From NCBI RefSeq assembly GCF_018812025.1, contig NC_063044.1:71543749-71607748 (forward strand): 64,000 nt of DNA, read 5' to 3'. Each line of letters begins with the position of its first letter. Within the stretch, counting starts at the first letter, position 1. Below, in pieces: positions 32,914-45,973 of this stretch. This DNA comes from Megalobrama amblycephala (Eukaryota; Chordata; Actinopteri; Cypriniformes; Xenocyprididae). The notes under the pieces are model-generated. The model was not told the origin of the DNA. It searched no databases and saw only the letters and a program-made list of their open reading frames with translations. The translations under genes and the position numbers were made by a program.

Positions 32914-35900
32914 ATGAGCACTCCCAATCCGTTTCCAGACCTTGTTGATGCACTTCGCCGCACACTCACCAGCACTCCCACAACAACACCACCAGCTCCC
33001 ACTTCTGCATTCCCCGCTGCATCTCCTTCGCCACCCGCAGTCTCCAGATCCATGGCCAAACCGGCGCCCTTCTCTGACTCGGCGGAGGACTGCAACGGAT
33101 TCCTGCTTCAGTGTTTGCTGGTCCTGGAGATGCAACCACACCTGTATCCCAACGACAGCTCCAAAGTGGCATTCATAATCTCTCAACTCGACGGAAAGGC
33201 TCCTCACTGGGCTGAACCACTCTGGTCACAGAAAAACCCCATTGTTCAGTCTTTGTCAAGCTTCACTGCTCATTTCAAGGAAGTCTTTGGAAAACCAGCC
33301 AGGGATTCATCAATCGCTGAGAGATTATGCAAACTTAAACAAGGTTCAATGTCTGTGACTGACTATGCTCTCCAGTTCAGATCCCTAGCTGCATCAAGTG
33401 GTTGGAACAAGCAAGCCCTCATTGCCACCTATCGTCAAGGTCTGGATCCCCGTGTGCAGTTGCATCTCGCTGCATACGAGGATACCATCAGGCTCGAAAG
33501 ATTCATCCAACTCTCCATCAGATTCGCCACTCGTATGCAGTCGTGTCTCGAAGAGCACCAGGGCCAGTCGTTCTTCCCATTCATCCTCCGCCAGCCAGAA
33601 TCTGTCAGCCTGCCAGAACCAGCCAGCGAACCCATGCAAATAGAAAATTCGCGTCTCTCTTCTGCTGAGCGGCAGAGGAGGCTGACCCAGAATCTCTGCC
33701 TGTACTATGGCCGCGCTGGGCATTATATTGCTGAATGCCCCACTCGCCCCGTGCGACCCATGGTGAGTGTTATCATGCCTACGTTGAATAAGATGAAACC
33801 ACTCACCATTGTTGTAAACCTTACTGCTGCCGACTTCTTCTGTCTTCCAGTTAATGCTCTCCTCAACTCTGGGTCAGCCGGAAACTTCATCTCCGGAGCC
33901 CTCTGCCGCCAGCTTCAACTCAAGACAACATCCACGCCGAAAATCTACCAGATCCACTTGGTAATGGGAAGACCCCTCCGTCAAGTGCGTTACTGTGTCG
34001 GCCCTCTCCAACTCCAAATCGGCATTCTTCATACAGAGGAGATCCACCTGCTGGTTCTGGATGATTCAACGACTGACTTGATTTTAGGGCACCCCTGGCT
34101 AGAGCAGCATAACCCCATCATCTCCTGGAGAACAGGAGAGATCCTGAAGTGGGGTCACCAATGCTTCACTGACTTTCCTGAGTTTCCTGTTCCTAGTCTC
34201 GTACATTCCAAAGAAGTCCAAGTCTGGGTTACGTCTGTGGAAAGTCCACTCGAAAACCACTCAACGGACATACCGGCATGTTACTCCAACTTCAGCGATG
34301 TCTTCTGTCCTAAGAAAGCCTCCACGCTGCCTCCTCATCCGCCATGGGACTGCGCCATAGACCTCATGCCTGGTGAGTCAGTGCCCAGAGGAAAAATCTA
34401 TTCCCTTTCCATCCCGGAGGAGAAGGCCATGGAGGAATACATCACCGAAGCTCTGTCTCAAGGCTACATACGCCCGTCTACTTCCCCTGCTGCTTCCAGC
34501 TTTTTCTTCGTGGTGAAGAAGAACGGAGACTTGCAGCCCTGCATCGACTACAGAGCTTTAAATAAAATCACCGTTAAATTCAGATACCCGCTTCCTCTCG
34601 TCCTATCAGCGGTGGAACATCTCCGCTGCGCCACTGTGTTCACCAAGTTGGACCTCCGCAGCGCATATAACCTCATCCGAATACATGAGGGGGGCGATTG
34701 GAAGACAGCTTTTGTGACCCCTACTGGTCACTATGAGTATCTTGTGATGCCGTATGGACTCGTCAACGCCCCCTCCGTAATTTAGGATTTTATGCATGAG
34801 GTGCTCTGGGAGTTCCTGCACAAGTCAGTTCTGGTTTGCATCGACGACATCTTGATCTACTCCTGGAGCTTGGCCAAACATCGCAGTCACGTTGCGGAGG
34901 TCCTCCAATGCCTGAGGGCTTTCCATCTGTTTCTAAAAGCCGAAAAGTGCACTTTCCATCAGCCCTCAGTGCAGTTCCTGGGATATAACATCGATTGCAG
35001 TGGCGTCCGCATGTATGAAAGGAAGGTTGCTGCTATAAAGGACTGGCCCATCCCCACCTCTGTTAAAGAACTACAAAGATTCCTGGGTTTCGCCAATTTC
35101 TACCAAAGATTCATCCAAGGTTACAGCATCATCACCACCCCACTCACGGATCTGCTACGCAGTAAGCCCAAGTCTCTGTCCTGGAGTCCAGCTGCCACGC
35201 AAGCCTTCGACACCCTCAAGAAACACGGCGCACTCCCCTTATTTTACGCATCACACACGTCATTGGGCACTGGCCACCCAGGGGTCAATGAAACCCTCTC
35301 GTTGTTGAAACAACGCTTCTGGTGGCCCAACATGGCAGCTGATGTCAGGAGGTACGTGCAATGGTGCAGGGGATGTGCCATCTCAAAGAGCCCTCGTCAT
35401 CTTCCCTCCGGGAAACTACAACCTCTGCCCGTTCCCAACCGCCCCTGGTCACACCTAGGAGTAGATTTCATCACAGATCTTCCAGTCTCCAACGAATGCA
35501 CCTGTATCATGGTGGTAGTGGATCGGTTCTCTAAGTCCTGTCGATTAATTCCCCTGCGAGGACTTCCCACGGCAGTGGATACCGCTGAGATCATGTTCAA
35601 CTATGTTTAAGATACTATGGACTGCCTGAAGATATTGTATCTGACCGTGGATCTCAGTTCACCTCATGAGTCCTGAAATCTTTCTTCAAGCTCCTAGGTG
35701 TGACCATAAGCCTCTCCTCTGGCTACCATCCCCAGACAAACGGGCAGACGGAGAGGAAGATACAGGAGATTGGCCATTTCCTACGTACCTTCTGTCACGG
35801 CCACCAGGACTCCTTGAACCAGTTTCTGGGTCGGGCCGAGTACAACCAGAACTCCCTCCGTCAGCCCACAACTGGACTTACTCCCTTCCAGTGAGTATCA
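32914..35900 (+). pseudogene. Gypsy 2 gag-pol, inactivated
   Basis: Gag from ATG 32914: capsid-like region (about residues 45-215), then a zinc-knuckle remnant (CLYYGRAGHYIAEC, second Cys replaced by Tyr). Protease follows with LLNSGSAGNFIS, where the catalytic Asp is Asn. RT has [23 protein letters not shown] and VMPYGLVNAP; a TAG stop at 34783-34785 breaks it before the VCIDDILIYS active site. After the RT end (near 35220) the sequence jumps to the integrase zinc-binding region (HPGVNETLSLLKQRFWWP), so RNase H is deleted. Integrase runs to 35610 and is frameshifted; [13 protein letters not shown] is in another frame (35700-35894). Cannot make an active set of enzymes. Confidence 0.88.
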
Positions 35901-36103
35901 ACCCCCACTGTTCCCCTGGACCGGGGAACCGTCTGATGTCCCTCAAGTGGATAACTGGTTCCAGGAGAGCGAAAGGGTCTGGGACTCAGCTCATCTCCAA
36001 CTCCAACAAGCCCTACGCAGGCACAGGATGACAGTGGACCTTCGATGTTCCAAAGCACCCAACTACCAGCCGGGACAGAAGGTCTGGCTGTCGACCCGGG
36101 TAA

Positions 36104-36566
36104 TGTCACAGACACGCCAGGCTCCACAGTCACCCGATCACAGCGCACTCCCTCACCAGACTACTAATCACCCACACCTGTCATGCATCAGCAACATCAT
36201 CACAGGCACTACAAAAGACACAGCAGCACACGCAGTCACTGTCCGGTCTCGTTAACGCATACCTACCTGTTATGCTTACCTCCAGGACTCCTCTAAAGAT
36301 TACTTACCTTTCTCCAGCGTTCTCCACATCTCCTAGTGTTCTCCTCATCTCCTGTGAGTGTCTCTGTGTCTCATCTGCTCCACGTCTGCCTGCCATCCAC
36401 GATCCATGGGAAAACAAGACAAGTATCAGTTCCACGATCACCATCTGCCACGAATTATACATGCCTTCACGAATTATACCTGCCTACACTTTGCTTACCA
36501 TCTCTGGTTGTTCAATAAACACTACTTGTATTATACCTGTGTCTCCATCCCCTTCTGTATGTAACA
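36104..36566 (+). repeat. 3' LTR of Gypsy 2
   Basis: 463 bp. Differs from the 5' LTR by scattered substitutions and a small tandem duplication (ACGAATTATAC, 36451-36480). Confidence 0.9.
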
Positions 36567-36633
36567 CTAGTCTCGTGTATACTACATTTAGTCAAGGTTG
36601 CTAAACTGCCTCCCTGCCATAAATATGGTAGAA
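36567..36633 (+). mobile_element. L2 LINE remnant, right of Gypsy 2
   Basis: Continues the LINE after the target repeat (CTCGTGTATACTACATTTAG, as at 40536-40555) and stops at about 36633, where the segmental repeat starts. Confidence 0.75.
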
Positions 36634-36644
36634 GCTTGAAGCTG

Positions 36645-37035
36645 CACTTGAAGCTGGTTATTCTGTTTGTGTTGTTTAATCCTCCTCTGCTGAGATTGAG
36701 ATATTTAATGCCGTACAGTCTTATATTAATGACAACTGTGTGACATGGCTTACAGCGGGGATCATGTTCATACAATCTGACAAGCAACAATCGTAAAAGA
36801 CTATTATCTATATCTAAAGACTATTAATCATACAGTGTAGTTCTTGTGTTTCTGCTCGTCTCTTATTTTTTTTCTCTTCAGAGAATCTGCTTGTTAACAG
36901 CAGGTGTTCATCACTACTGCTCAGTCATCATTTAATTAATTGCTTAATTATCTCATTAACTACTGCTTCACTGTTACTTTTTTTTACACTCTGCTGTTTT
37001 AAACTAAAAGAGGAAAAAGTTTTTATGTGGTTTTA
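36645..37035. repeat. Segmental repeat unit 2 (paralogous to 20370-20800)
   Basis: Same order and orientation as unit 1 with small indels; lacks the 5S-derived SINE that lies next to unit 1. Confidence 0.7.
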
Positions 37036-37039
37036 ATTC

Positions 37040-37270
37040 AATTCACATTTATTTGTATAGCGCTTTTCATGATACATATCGTTTCAAAGCAGCTTCACAG
37101 AGAATGCATGTCAACATTACAATTTAAAGAATGCAGTTAGCAAATAATGTAATAATTTAAGCAATTAATTTACAATCACTGTTAGCAGTTTAACTGAAGG
37201 TAGAAGCAATGAGCTCCTGGAAAAATGAATTACATATTAACAATAATTAGGATATATATTTAGGATAATT
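37040..37270 (-). repeat. LINE 3' UTR-like repeat
   Basis: CAATTCACATTTATTTGTATAG and TTTCAAAGCAGCTTCACAG are in the common fish repeat tail, in minus orientation relative to the LINE that follows. Confidence 0.5.
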
Positions 37271-37274
37271 AGGA

Positions 37275-38225
37275 TATTAGATTCTCAGCCCACTGAGAAT
37301 CCTGTTGAAAGTGCCCTAGTTATTGGTGATTCTATTACACGGAACGTGAAAATAGAGACACCAGCCACCATAGTCACGTTTGCCGGGAGCCAGAGCACCT
37401 GACATTAAAGCAAATTTAAAAGTGCTGGCTAATGCTAATCGCAAAATACTCTAAAATTATAATTCACGTCAGCACTAATGATGTTCGACTTCGCCAGTCG
37501 GAGATCACTAAAATTAACATTAAACTCTAATAAGTTTAATTAACATTAACATTAAAGAGGTGTGTGAACTCGCAAGTACAATGTCAGGAGAAGTAATTTG
37601 CTCTGGTCCCCTTCCTGTTCGTCGGAGTGATGAGATAGTTAGCAGATTATCATCACTCAATGGCTGGCTGTCTAAGTGGTGTCCACAGAATAATATAGGT
37701 TTCATAGACAATTGGAAAAGTTTTTGGGGCAGACCTGACCTGTTGAAAAGAGATGGTATGCATCCGTCCCGGGATGGTGCTGCTCTTCTCTCTAGTAATA
37801 TGGCACATAGTCTTAGAGATGAAACAAACTACGGCTAAACCAGACAAACTGGCTAAACCGACCGTCTGCTAGCTGCCTCATGTTACAGAAGTCAGATAAA
37901 TCCCAACACATAGAAACTCTTTCACCACGATATTATCACATAGAGACTGTGTCTGTACCCCGAATTAGTAAATATGTTCAACAAATAAAAAAACAGTTAT
38001 AATACTAATGAACAAATGATAAAGCTTGGGCTGCTGAATATTAGATCCCTTTTTTCAAAAGCACTTATTGTAAATGATATTATCACAGACAATAATCTAG
38101 ATTTGCTGTGTTTGACAGAAACCTGGTTAAAACTGGATGATTACATTACTTTAAATGAGTCTAGCCCTCAAGTTTACGATTATCGACACAATCCTCGACA
38201 GAAAGGCAAAGGGGGAGGTGTTGCT
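37275..38225 (+). mobile_element. L2-type LINE copy 1 (ORF1 esterase and start of ORF2)
   Basis: ORF1 remnants: VIGDSIT near 37318, then 37560-37838 with ICSGPLPVRRSDE and DGMHPSRDG. These are the GDS and DxxH motifs of an SGNH/GDSL esterase, a known ORF1 domain of fish L2 LINEs. ORF2 start at 38016 ([21 protein letters not shown]). Breaks off at about 38225. Confidence 0.8.
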
Positions 38226-38905
38226 ATGGGTTTTGTTTTTCCTCGCTCCTTATTGGCTGTCACATTTGATTTGCGACTACCATAGAGCGTTTGCGACATG
38301 CTGAATTTGAGTTGCTGTGTTAGATTCAGCGCGACGCTTAAAAGGATGGAAATGCAGACCAGAGGAATGTTTGCAGCGATTAAACACTTTAATTTCATTC
38401 TGTTACTCACACAAAATTATGATTTGCTGTCATTTGGCTGGTAATGTAGCACATGCGTCGTTTTGTCTGTTCTGTATACTGCTTTTTGTAACGTTTTAAT
38501 TAAATTATTGTGACTAGCGTACATTTATCTGCCTGTTACACTACATATATTGTCAAAATGGTTATGCTTAAGGTTATAGGGTGGAGTAGGGAGCTTAGAA
38601 TTATTCTTTTTATACAACAGTATATCAACTAAGATAACAGTCACTGTAAATATATCTATATTGCGTTTTTATTTTTGTGAAGTGGCTAAAAAGTGGTCAT
38701 GTTTAGGTATGAGGGGTGAGTTAGGGGCTCAAAGATTTCTATATAATAGTAAAATATATTTGCATAAAAATATTATAATTTTTATATAAAAATATATAAT
38801 TTAAATATTGGGATTCGTATAGATTTTTATATCCTTTAACTGAAAGATATACTTTGCATATGGCAAATAAATGGTATATTTACAAATTGCAGTTTGTACA
38901 TAATT
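38226..38905. other. Unassigned AT-rich block
   Basis: No reliable ORF. Holds AT-rich runs (ATATATTTGCATAAAAATATT region near 38755-38800). Sits between two L2 copies and may be another element. Confidence 0.4.
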
Positions 38906-39231
38906 TATAAAGATGATCTGCAAATGGATCTGCTCGATTGTTCCTGTCTGCCTCGCTGCTGGTGGTTTGCGTCTCCGTATAGCTTTGTTTTCTCTTACGT
39001 TTATTTATTGAATCTCTTACTTTTATTCATTGTTGCTTATATTATTATTATTGCCTACCACATTAATCTGACGTCGCTAGCTTGTAATCTTTGAATCTAA
39101 ATCGCTGTTACAACGCGTTTGCATCTCGCTAGCTTGTTAACTTGTCATCAGTCTCACGCGCTTCTCTTCCAACGCGTTCATCAAACAGCTGTGGTAACTC
39201 GGATCGAATCAGTCTACAAACACGGTGAGTC

Positions 39232-39770
39232 ATGTCATCCTCTCACAGAATTGTTTCCTGTTCCATCTGTCACATGTTCAGTATAGCTCTCTCTGTCAGC
39301 GACGAGGGATTTACATGTCATAAATGTAGGGAAATAGTCAGGCTGACAGAGAGAATCTCAGAATTAGAGACACGCATCCAAACTTTAATCGAGGATAGTA
39401 AGAATACAGGGGCTTCAGAAACTGTTTTGGATGCGACTAGCTTAGTGAACTCTGTACATTGTTCGGTTCCGGCTGTAGAGCCCGCGCAGCAGGGCACTTG
39501 GGTAACGGTGAGGCGGCCTAGCATCAAACAGGTTCTCCCCACTCAGTGACACACCCACTGAGAATCCTGTTGAAAGTGCCCTAGTTATTGGCGATTCTAT
39601 TACACGGAACGTGAAAATAGAGACACCAGCCACCATAGTCACATGTTTGCCAGGAGCCAGAGCACCTGACATCAAAGCAAATTTAAAAGTGCTGGCTAAT
39701 GCTAATCGTAAATACTCTAAAATTGTAATTCACGTCGGCACTATTGATGTTCGACTTTGCCAGTTCGACT
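39232..39770 (+). pseudogene. L2 LINE ORF1 (zinc finger, coiled coil, esterase), broken
   Basis: 39232-39549: Cys-rich motif (CSICHMF and CHKC) followed by a coiled-coil stretch (LTERISELETRIQTLIE). A stop occurs at 39547-39549; then [13 protein letters not shown] sequence in another frame (39580-39615) and HVG at 39731, with the C-terminal esterase part deleted. ORF1p binds RNA in related elements (established). Confidence 0.7.
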
Positions 39771-39906
39771 CTTACATCTAGATATTATCACATAGAGACT
39801 GTGTCTGTACCCCGAATTAGTAAACAAAAAACTTCTAAACCCATTTAATGGCAAAAATGTAATTGATGTTCAACAAATAAAAAATAGAGATAATAATGAT
39901 AAACAA

Positions 39907-42760
39907 ATGATAAAGCTTGGGTTGTTAAATATTAGATCACTTTCTTCAAAAGCACTTATTGTAAACGATATTATCACAGACAATAATCTAGATGTGCTGT
40001 GTTTGACAGAAACCTGGCTAAAACCGGACGATTACATTACTTTAAATGAGTCTAGTCCTCAAGGTTATGATTATCGACACAATCCTCGACAGAAAGGCAA
40101 AAGGGGGAGGTGTTGCTGTAATTTATAGTAATATTTACAGTATTAATCAGAAAGTCTTTCAAATATAATTCCTTCGAAGTGATGGTGCTTTACGTAACAT
40201 TATGTAAGTTGACATTTGTGCTGGCTACTGTATACAGGCCACCAGGACACCATACAGACTTTATCAAAGAAATTGCCGATTTTCTATCAGAATTAGTACT
40301 AGCTGCAGATAAAGTCCTTGTTGTTGGTGATTTTAATATCCATGTAGATAATAAAAAAGACTCATTAGGGATTGGCATTTACAGACATTCTAAACTCTGT
40401 TGGTATTAGACAACACGTGTCAGGACCCACTCATTGTCATAATCATACTTTAGATCTAATATTGTCACATGGAATCGATATTGATGCCGTTGAAATTCTG
40501 CAGCAGAGTGACGACATCTCAGATCATTATCTAGTCTCGTGTATACTACATTTAGTCAAAGCGGCTAAACTGCCTCCCTGCCATAAATATGGTAGAACCA
40601 TCACTTCTACCACTAAAGATCGCTTTATAAATAATCTTCCTGATCAGTTTCATCGCCTTAGCATAGCCAGACAGCTTAGAAGACCTCGATGTTGCAACAG
40701 AAACTATTGCCTCTGTCTTTTCCAGCACATTAGACTCAGTTGCTCCTTTGCGTTTAAAAAAGATTAAGGAAATTAATTCAACGCCATGGTACAATGAGCA
40801 CACTCAGGCCCTAAAAACAGCAGCTAGAAAAATGGAGCGCAGCTGGAAGAAAACAAAACTTAGAAGTATTTCGCATTTCGTGGAGAGAGAAAATGATTGA
40901 GTACAGAAAGGCCTTAAAAACTGCCAGATCTGCCTATTTTTCAAAACTTTTAGAAGAAAATAAACACAACCCTAGGTATTTATTTGATACAGTGGCTAAA
41001 TTAACAAGAAATAAAGCCTTCAACTTCTGATGTTTCCAAAGAGCATAGCAGTAATGACTTTATGAACTTCTTTACTTGCAAGATTGATAATATTAGAGAG
41101 AAAATTATAACCATGCAACCGTCTACTACAGTATTGTGTCAGACAGTGCATTGTAGTGTCCCTGAAGAAAAATTCAATTCATTTTCTGCTTTAGGAGAGG
41201 AAGAATTGTCTAAACTTGTTAAATCATCAAAATGTGTCAACAACATGTATGTTAGACCCTATACCGACTAAGCTATTGAAAGAGATGCTTCCGGAGGTCA
41301 TAGATCCTCTTCTTAATATTGTTAATTCATCTTTATCACTAGGATACGTACCAAAAACTTTTAAGCTGGCTGTTATTAAACCTCTTATTAAAATACCACA
41401 ACTTGATCCTAGAGAATTTAGTCAATTACAGGCCGATTTCAAATCTCACTTTTCTATCAAAAATACTAGAAAAGGCAGTTTCATCACAGCTATGTTCCTT
41501 TTTAGAAAGAGAATAGTATCTGTGAGGATTTCCAGTCAGGATTTAGACCGTACCATAGTACTGAGACTGCTCTCATTAGAGTTAGTAATGATTTGCTCTT
41601 ATCATCAGATTGTGGTTGTATCTCTCTATTAGTGTTACTGGATCTTAGTGCTGCATTTGACACTTTTGATCACAATATTCCTTCTAAATAGACTCGAAAA
41701 CTATGTTGGCATTAGTGGAATTGCATTGTCATGGTTCAAATCATACTTATCTGACCGTTATCAGTTTGTAGTAGTAAACGATGAGATGTCATATCAATCA
41801 CAAGTTAAATATGGGGTTACCGCAAGGCTCAGTACTAGGACCGTTGCTTTTCACTCTGTACATGCTACCGTTGGGAGATATCATTAGGAAGCATGGCGTT
41901 AGTTTTCATTGTTACGCTGATGATACTCAGCTCTATATTTCTTCACGCCCTGACGAAACTTACCAATTCGCTAAATTAACAGAATGTATAGCTGATATAA
42001 AAAACTGGATGACCAGTAATTTCCTACTACTAAATTCAGAAAAAACAGAGATTCTAATTTTTGGACCAAAAACTACTTCACGCACTAACCTAGAATACTG
42101 TCTAACACTTGATGGCTGCTCTGTTAAGTCTTCGTCGTCAGTTAGGAACCTGGGTGTGCTCTTTGATTACCAATCTTTCATTTGAAGGCCATGTTACTAG
42201 CATCTGCAAAACCGCATTCTTCCATCTTAAAAATATATCTAAACTACGACATATGCTCTCAATGAAAAATGCCGAACAGTTATTTCATGCGTTCATGACC
42301 TCAAGGCTAGACTACTGTAACGCTCTACTGGGTGGTTGTTCATCCCGCTTGATAAATAAACTACAGCTCGTACAAAATGCAGCAGCTAGAGTTCTTACTA
42401 GAACTAGGAAGTATGACCATATTAGCCCAGTTCTGTCATCACTGCATTGGCTTCCTGTTAAACATCGTATAGAATTTTAAAATCTTGCTAATTACTTACA
42501 AAGCATTAAATGGTTTAGCTCCCCAGTACCTGAAGCGAGCTCCTTAATGCATTATAGTCCTTCACGTTTATTGCGATCTCAGAATTCAGGCCAGCTGATA
42601 ATACCTAGAATATCAAAATCAACCGCAGGCGGTAGATCCTTCTCCTATTTGGCACCCAAACTCTGGAACAATCTTCCTAGCATTGTTCGGGATGCATACA
42701 CACTCTGTCAGTTTAAATCTAGACTAAAAACACATCTCTTTAACCTGGCATACACATAAC
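39907..42760 (+). pseudogene. L2 LINE ORF2 (APE endonuclease and RT), multiple frameshifts
   Basis: Endonuclease: [44 protein letters not shown] across 39907-40560. Linker 40560-41270. [12 protein letters not shown] (41640), [10 protein letters not shown] (41824), [10 protein letters not shown] with the catalytic Asp pair (41910), and the C-terminal [10 protein letters not shown] and LWNNLPSIVRDA (to 42757). At least eight frame changes. Confidence 0.85.
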
Positions 42761-44530
42761 ACATTATCAATTTATATTTTCAAATCCGTTAAAGGATTAT
42801 TAGGCTGCATAAATTAGGTCAGCCGGAACCGGGAACACTTCCTATAACACCAGATGTACTCGTTACATCAGAAGAAGAATGTCATCTACGCTAATATTAG
42901 TCTTTCTGTTTATCCCGAGGTTTACCGTAGTCAACCGGATCCAGGCCGTATCCAGCTGAGACCAAGGACCTGCGCCTTGACACGACCACAATGCAGCCCT
43001 GAAATATCAGCAGAGATCGAGTTGACTAGATCATCCACTGTGAAGACATCATCAACACGACAGCCAGTGCCACAGTTCCTCAACAAACCGTCCATACCAG
43101 CGTGATGAATACGATCCTCAACTGGATGGAACTGAAATAAATACTTTGATTGTTGCGATTCTATCAGACTTATGATAGCAAACTGAATCGTAACAAAGCA
43201 CTGTTCGCCAGAGGAGAACTGGCCCCCTGACTAAGCCTGGTTTCTCCCAAGGTTTTTTTTCTCCCTTTTAACAGCTATTTGCCACTTGTTTGCCACCTGA
43301 TGTCACCTGTTGGAGTTTGGGTTCCTTGCCGCTGTTGCCTTTGGCTTGCTTAGTTGGGGACACTTGACATTTGACTTGACATTTGATATTCAACAGTATT
43401 CTTGACATTTATTCAACAGTGCTTTGATCTGCCTGCATTGACACTATTCTTGAAGAGCTGCTTGAAGAGCAAAAACTATGTACCAGTTATCAATGTAAAG
43501 CTGCTTTGATACAATCTGCATTGTAAAAAGCACTATATAAATAAAGGTGACTTGACTATATAGAAATTTGGGAATGTGCATGTTGATCCAGATGATTGCG
43601 TCTTCTGAAGTCCTCGCAGGAGTTGGCGCTGTCTCTTCATAGGTGTTGGTCATCTGAGGTCTTCTTAAGAGGCTGGATCCAAACTGAAGCTGAAGTCCTC
43701 TCTAGTCACCTCGGGACATTATCAGGAAGGCTATTCCAGAGTTTCGGAGCCAAATGTGAAAACGCTCTCCCTCCTTTAGTGGACTTAGATATCCTAGGTA
43801 CAACCAGAAGTCCAGAGTTTTGTGATCTTAAAGAGCGTGAAGGATTGTAGGTTAAGTACACAGGAGCTAAACCATTAAGAGCCTTATAGGTCATTAGCAA
43901 TACTTTATAATCGATACGGAACTTAATAGATAACCAGTGTAGAGATGATAAAATTGGTGTTATATGATCATATTTTCTTGACCTGGTAAGAACTCTATCA
44001 GCTGCATTTTGTACTAATTGTAGCTTGTTTATTGAGGAAGCAGGACAACCAGCTAATAATGCATTACAGTAATCTAGTCGAGACGACATGAAAGCATGAA
44101 CTAACTTTTCTGCATCAGAAATAGATAACATATTCCGTATCTTAGCAATGTTTCTGAGGTGGAAGAAGGCTGTTTTTGTAAAATATGAAATATGATTTTC
44201 AAAGGACAAGTTGCTGTCTAATATAACACCCAGGTCTTTAACTGTCGAGGATGGAGTAACAGTACATCCTTCTAAATGCAGATTGTAGTCTGAGAGATTC
44301 TGTGTACAGGTTTTTGGCCCAATAAGTAATACTTCAGCACACTCTGTCAAATTGGATAATTTAGAGATTTCATCTGGTTGTGTTGAAATATATAACTGAG
44401 TATCATCGGCATAGCAGTGGAAACTAATTCCATGTTTTCTTATAATATTGCCGAGTGGCAGCATGTATATTGAAAATAGCAGAGGGCCTAACACTGATCC
44501 TTGCGGCACTCCATAGTTTACTATCGTTTC

Positions 44531-44950
44531 TGTCACAGTGACGAACTCCGTGATTCCCTCCTCTGGCCAGCAGAGGGCGCCCTCACCCGAATATTGACAC
44601 TCGCACATACACTACATTTCCCATCAGCCCCGTACCTGGTACTGATCACGCCACCCAGCTGCAGCTCATTGGTTAGGTCTATATAAACTGTTCCTGCACT
44701 AGTCCTCATTGCGAGGTCTTGTTTACTACAGTGCATTTCTGAGCATTATTTCCTGATTTGCCTATCTGTTGTGACCCAGTTTGATTACCCGTTTACGATC
44801 CTCTACTGCCTACCTTCTGGACTATTTGCTTTGTGTTTTGACCTGTGATTGCTCTCCACCTGTCCTGATCTCCTGCTTAATTTACGACCACGACTTTGTC
44901 TGCCCTCTGTCACTGTATCTGCCGGTTCTGACCACTGCCTGTTTGACCTC
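44531..44950 (+). mobile_element. LTR fragment nested in L2 copy 3
   Basis: Starts TGTCACAGTGACG with CCAGCAGAGGGCGCC and ACTACATTTCCCATCA, typical of fish Gypsy LTRs; TATATAAACTG at 44680. Breaks the LINE RT right after FDTI. The right end is not sharply defined and part of the RT is deleted. Confidence 0.6.
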
Positions 44951-45230
44951 ATTTCTATAGTGTCGAACGCAGCACTGAGATCAAGTAACACTAGTATTGA
45001 GATACAGCCTTGGTCAGAAGCTAGAAGTAAGTTGTTTGTAATTTTAACGAGCGCAGTTTCTGTGCTATGATGAGATCTGAATCCTGACTGAAATTTATCA
45101 TAGATAGCATTTTTGCAAGAAGGAGCACAATTGGACCGACACCACTTTTTCTAGTATTTTAGATATAAATGGAAGATTTGAAATGGGTCTGTAATTTGCT
45201 AATACATTTGGATCTAATTGTGGTTTCTTA

Positions 45231-45973
45231 AGGCCCTGGTATACTTCAAAGGAAATCGAAGAAAGAACTGATGTGACGTCATTTAGAACAAAATCAGGCC
45301 AAAACGAAGTTCGTTTTGTATTCTTTTTGGAAGTTCGAAATGGCTTGCCAAAGCGAACTTTCAGGAAAAGTTCGTTCCAGCACCAAAACACCTTCATACT
45401 ACCATTGGTCAGTGATGATAACGTAACAGGAGGTGTGTGCTGAGGCTCCGCCTTCATTCGCGTTGACCGCGTCTCTGACTCATTTGATCTGTAGAGTTTG
45501 TTGAGGTAAGATCTCCGCAGGTGAAAACATGAACAGACTAGATAGCTGCTTTATAGTACAAAATGAAGTTGTGCTTGTAAAAAAATGAGGCACTAACACT
45601 GTTTTTTATGTTTGATACTGTAAAGCTGCTTGATTTTAAGCAATCTATTGAATAAAGTGCTATATGAAGACGTGACGTGACTGGAGTGCTACTTTGCAGA
45701 GCTAGTGCTAACATTCCCATGCTGTTATGATCAGACGCTTTTCTTATGCTTTCTATATTAAATGCTTGCTGTTTTCTCATGTTTGTTGTGTTTATTTTGT
45801 TACTGAGAAGAAAGTGCACGGCACATAATTACAAATTCATCTAAACGTCGCTCTTAGCAGTGTGGACGGCGTCAGATGTTCGTTTACAGTATACCACTGG
45901 TCACACATTTCAAACTTCGTTTTGCCCCTAAACGAAGAACGAATATAAGTTTGTTTGAAGTATACAGGAGCCT
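45231..45973. mobile_element. Harbinger-like MITE with TIRs and TTA target duplication
   Basis: Ends AGGCCCTGGTATACTTCAAA and, inverted, AGGCTCCTGTATACTTCAAA. TTA on both sides (45228-45230, 45974-45976). Removing it restores LINE sequence (TTCTTAATGAAAGG). 743 bp, no transposase. Confidence 0.8.

Larger units (their letters stand above)
32427..36566 (+). mobile_element. Ty3/Gypsy retrotransposon 2 with both LTRs and a 5-bp target duplication
   Basis: LTRs 32427-32880 and 36104-36566 (TG...CA). CTAGT is duplicated at 32422-32426 and 36567-36571, in the middle of LINE sequence. About 4.1 kb; shortened by loss of RNase H and part of the 3' region (no chromodomain is found before the 3' LTR). 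Confidence 0.92.
38910..43556 (+). mobile_element. L2-type LINE copy 2, near full length
   Basis: 5' UTR from about 38910, ORF1 39232-39549 plus esterase remnant to about 39770, ORF2 39907-42760, 3' UTR with the end CACTATATAAATAAAGGTGA. Many frameshifts. It is the most complete L2 copy in the window. Confidence 0.85.
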
